From the NCBI GenBank assembly GCA_937891875.1, contig CALATR010000062.1:1-14621 (forward strand): a DNA stretch of 14,621 nucleotides, given 5' to 3'. Below the pieces are notes generated by a model. That model saw only the letters and a list, made by a program, of their open reading frames with translations. It was not told where the DNA came from and searched no databases. Positions within the stretch are counted from its first letter, which is position 1. The number at the start of each line of letters is the position of its first letter. Below, one piece after another: positions 12,958 through 14,621 of the stretch. Position numbers and translations under genes: made by a program. Source of the stretch: an uncultured Pseudomonadota bacterium (GTDB lineage: Bacteria > Myxococcota_A > UBA796 > GCA-2862545).

Positions 12958-12969
12958 CTCGGGAGAGCC

Positions 12970-14621
12970 ATGGCCGCCGGTCAGGACAACCTCGCGCTCG
13001 GACCGCTGCTGGCGGCGCTCTACGGCGTGGCCGGGCACCGTCTGTCGCGTGACGAGGTCGTACTGGACGAGATCGCCTTCGAGGGTCCTCGCCAGCGGAT
13101 CGTGCTCGCGCACCCCATCGTGCTGGAGCTCCCCGCTTCCGTGACGACCGGACCGGAGCTGTCGGGCCTGGTCGCCCTGGTGCGCCACTGCGTACCCGGC
13201 GCCATCCAGATCGATCTCGACGAGCGCGACCACGTGCAGGCCATCCACGGCGACGTCGAGACGCTCACCGGCCTCACCTCCGACCACCTGCTGGGCGCGC
13301 CGGTGGTGGCGCTGGCGCGACGGGTGCACCCCATCGACCAGGGGGCCCTGCGCCGGGGCCTCGAGCAGGCTCGGACGGGAGAGTCCTGGACCGGCGTGCT
13401 CCGCTGGCGACGGCAGGGCGCTCCGAACGGTCACCTGTCCGCGCAGATCGTGCCCGTTGGCGCGGGCTTGCAGCTGCATCTGGTCGACGTGACCCGTCAA
13501 GAAGAGGATCGGGAGGCGCTCGGGTCGGCCCGGCGTCGAGAGCAGGCCCTGCTGGTCGCCCAGCCGGACGGACTGCTGCGTGTCCGGGGTGACGGGCGCA
13601 TCATCGAGGTGCGGCCGGGCGCGGACGGGCTGCCGGGCGGGCTCGGCCCCATGAGCGTCGGCGGGCGGATCAGCGACGCGCTGCGCGGACACGCGGGCAC
13701 CGATCTGGAGGGCACGGTCGGCGAGGTCGTGCGCACCGGCCAGCCTGGGGCGGTGCGCATCCAGACGGGCACGCGCTGGTGGGAGGCCCGGGTCGTGCGG
13801 GCGCCAGGCACAGAAGCGCTGGTCATGCTGCGCGACGTCACCGATCGCGAGCGACTGCTGCAGGAAGTGGTCGAGGCGCGGGAGCAGGCCGAGCAGGCTT
13901 CTCGGGCAAAATCGAGGTTCCTGGCGAACATGAGTCATGAGATCCGCACGCCGCTGAACGGCGTCATCGGCATGACCGACCTGCTGCTCGCCACCATGCT
14001 CGACGAGGAGCAGCGCGATCTCGCACGCTCGGCGCTGTCGTCGGGGCAGCTCCTGCTCGCGCTCCTCAACGATCTGCTCGACTTCTCCAAGATCGAGTCC
14101 GGCCAGCTGGACCTGGAGACGGTGCGCTTCGATCTCGTCGGCGCGCTCGAGGACGCGGTCGAGCTGGCGGCGCCGGAGGCCCAGCGCAAGGGCATCGAGC
14201 TGGCCCTGGACGTCGATCCCGAGCTGCCGCCGGTCGCGGTCGGCGATCCCCACCGTCTGCGCCAGGTGGTCGGCAACCTGGTGAGCAACGCGGTGAAGTT
14301 CACGGTCGACGGCCACGTCCTGGTACGGGCCGGCGCGACCGGGGACGGCCGGCTCCGGGTCGAGGTCGAGGACACCGGCATCGGCATCGCCCAGCAGGCG
14401 ATGGGGCGCCTGTTCCGTCCGTTCACCCAGGAGGATGCCTCGGTCACCCGCCGCTTTGGCGGCACCGGGCTCGGGCTCGCGATCTGTCGCCAGCTGGTCG
14501 AGCGCATGGGCGGCGCGATCGGGGTCGAGAGCACCCTGGGCGAGGGCTCGATCTTCCACTTCGACGTCGAGCTGGAGCTGCACGGTGGTCGCCGCGAGGA
14601 GGACCGGCTGCCGATCCCCGC
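12970..14621 (+). CDS. PAS-containing sensor histidine kinase, 3' end cut off
   Basis: ATG 12970 has GGGAG (12961-12965) 4 nt upstream. About 550 residues are visible and no stop occurs before the window edge. No TM segment is seen, so the kinase is likely cytoplasmic. Two PAS-like regions precede the kinase core; each ends in a typical D-V-T linker (VDVTRQ near residue 173, RDVTDRERL near 289). A coiled coil (VVEAREQAEQASRAK) leads to the H-box SHEIRTPLNG with phospho-accepting His323. The ATPase domain has the N-box NLVSNAVKFT (N440), G1 DTGIGI (D468), the F-box RPFTQED and G2 GGTGLGLAI (from G497). All boxes are intact. The end VESTLGEGSIFHFDVEL matches the close of the HATPase domain; the chain continues beyond it, so a receiver domain (hybrid kinase) may follow off-window. 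The signal it senses is unknown. Confidence 0.9.
   Translation, partial: MAAGQDNLALGPLLAALYGVAGHRLSRDEVVLDEIAFEGPRQRIVLAHPIVLELPASVTTGPELSGLVALVRHCVPGAIQIDLDERDHVQAIHGDVETLTGLTSDHLLGAPVVALARRVHPIDQGALRRGLEQARTGESWTGVLRWRRQGAPNGHLSAQIVPVGAGLQLHLVDVTRQEEDREALGSARRREQALLVAQPDGLLRVRGDGRIIEVRPGADGLPGGLGPMSVGGRISDALRGHAGTDLEGTVGEVVRTGQPGAVRIQTGTRWWEARVVRAPGTEALVMLRDVTDRERLLQEVVEAREQAEQASRAKSRFLANMSHEIRTPLNGVIGMTDLLLATMLDEEQRDLARSALSSGQLLLALLNDLLDFSKIESGQLDLETVRFDLVGALEDAVELAAPEAQRKGIELALDVDPELPPVAVGDPHRLRQVVGNLVSNAVKFTVDGHVLVRAGATGDGRLRVEVEDTGIGIAQQAMGRLFRPFTQEDASVTRRFGGTGLGLAICRQLVERMGGAIGVESTLGEGSIFHFDVELELHGGRREEDRLPIP

Noticed and set aside
12388..14583. 731-residue open frame antisense to the histidine kinase and acidic lipoprotein region
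   Set aside because: The plus strand carries all kinase boxes, and the acidic lipoprotein is better explained in another minus-strand frame with a signal peptide and strong ribosome-binding site.

Overview
The window is very GC-rich, strongly GC-biased at third codon positions, and rich in lipoproteins. It resembles a Myxococcota/Deltaproteobacteria-type genome. Supporting signs are a Thr-Asp repeat linker after a lipobox, an FG-GAP repeat protein, a proline/alanine- and acid-rich single-TM protein ending in a paired-Cys tail, an NADase-type glycan-binding lipoprotein, and intergenic 7-8 bp tandem repeats. This placement is inferred from style; no marker gene is present. The window holds fifteen protein genes (two cut by the window edges) and no rRNA, tRNA, CRISPR array, transposase or phage gene that I can see.

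Left part (1-5329): the 3' end of an FG-GAP repeat protein (+) converges on an endonuclease/exonuclease/phosphatase-fold lipoprotein (-). The latter is divergent from a dihydrolipoyl dehydrogenase-like flavoprotein (+). The flavoprotein gene overlaps by 40 nt a lipoprotein N-acetylmuramoyl-L-alanine amidase (+). The amidase end overlaps tail-to-tail with a leftward pair of small membrane proteins joined by a TAGTG stop/start overlap. A Dabb-domain (stress-responsive A/B barrel) gene follows on the + strand.

Middle part (5330-9267): two long gene-free stretches (5330-5760 and 8641-9267) are each organised as a large imperfect palindrome. The first has arms of about 77 bp on a single axis, carrying 7-bp tandem repeats. 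The second has nested arms, four copies of a 24-bp motif and a 29-30 bp tandem repeat. Between them lie a leftward lipoprotein with an NADase-type glycan-binding domain and a rightward two-gene unit. That unit encodes a secreted/membrane protein with a TPR-like region, and a disordered, single-TM protein with a beta-rich C-terminus.

Right part (9268-14621): a leftward operon encodes a five-TM membrane protein and then a lipoprotein built of four tandem beta repeats. It is divergent from a DUF5924/DUF2914-type multi-TM protein (+), which converges on an unrecognised acidic lipoprotein (-). That gene is divergent from a PAS-containing histidine kinase (+) that runs off the window.

Most products are predicted to act at the cell envelope: five lipoproteins, at least five membrane proteins and a peptidoglycan amidase. 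No single metabolic pathway links them. The most unusual content is non-coding: the two palindromic repeat islands, each lying directly 3' of a rightward gene.
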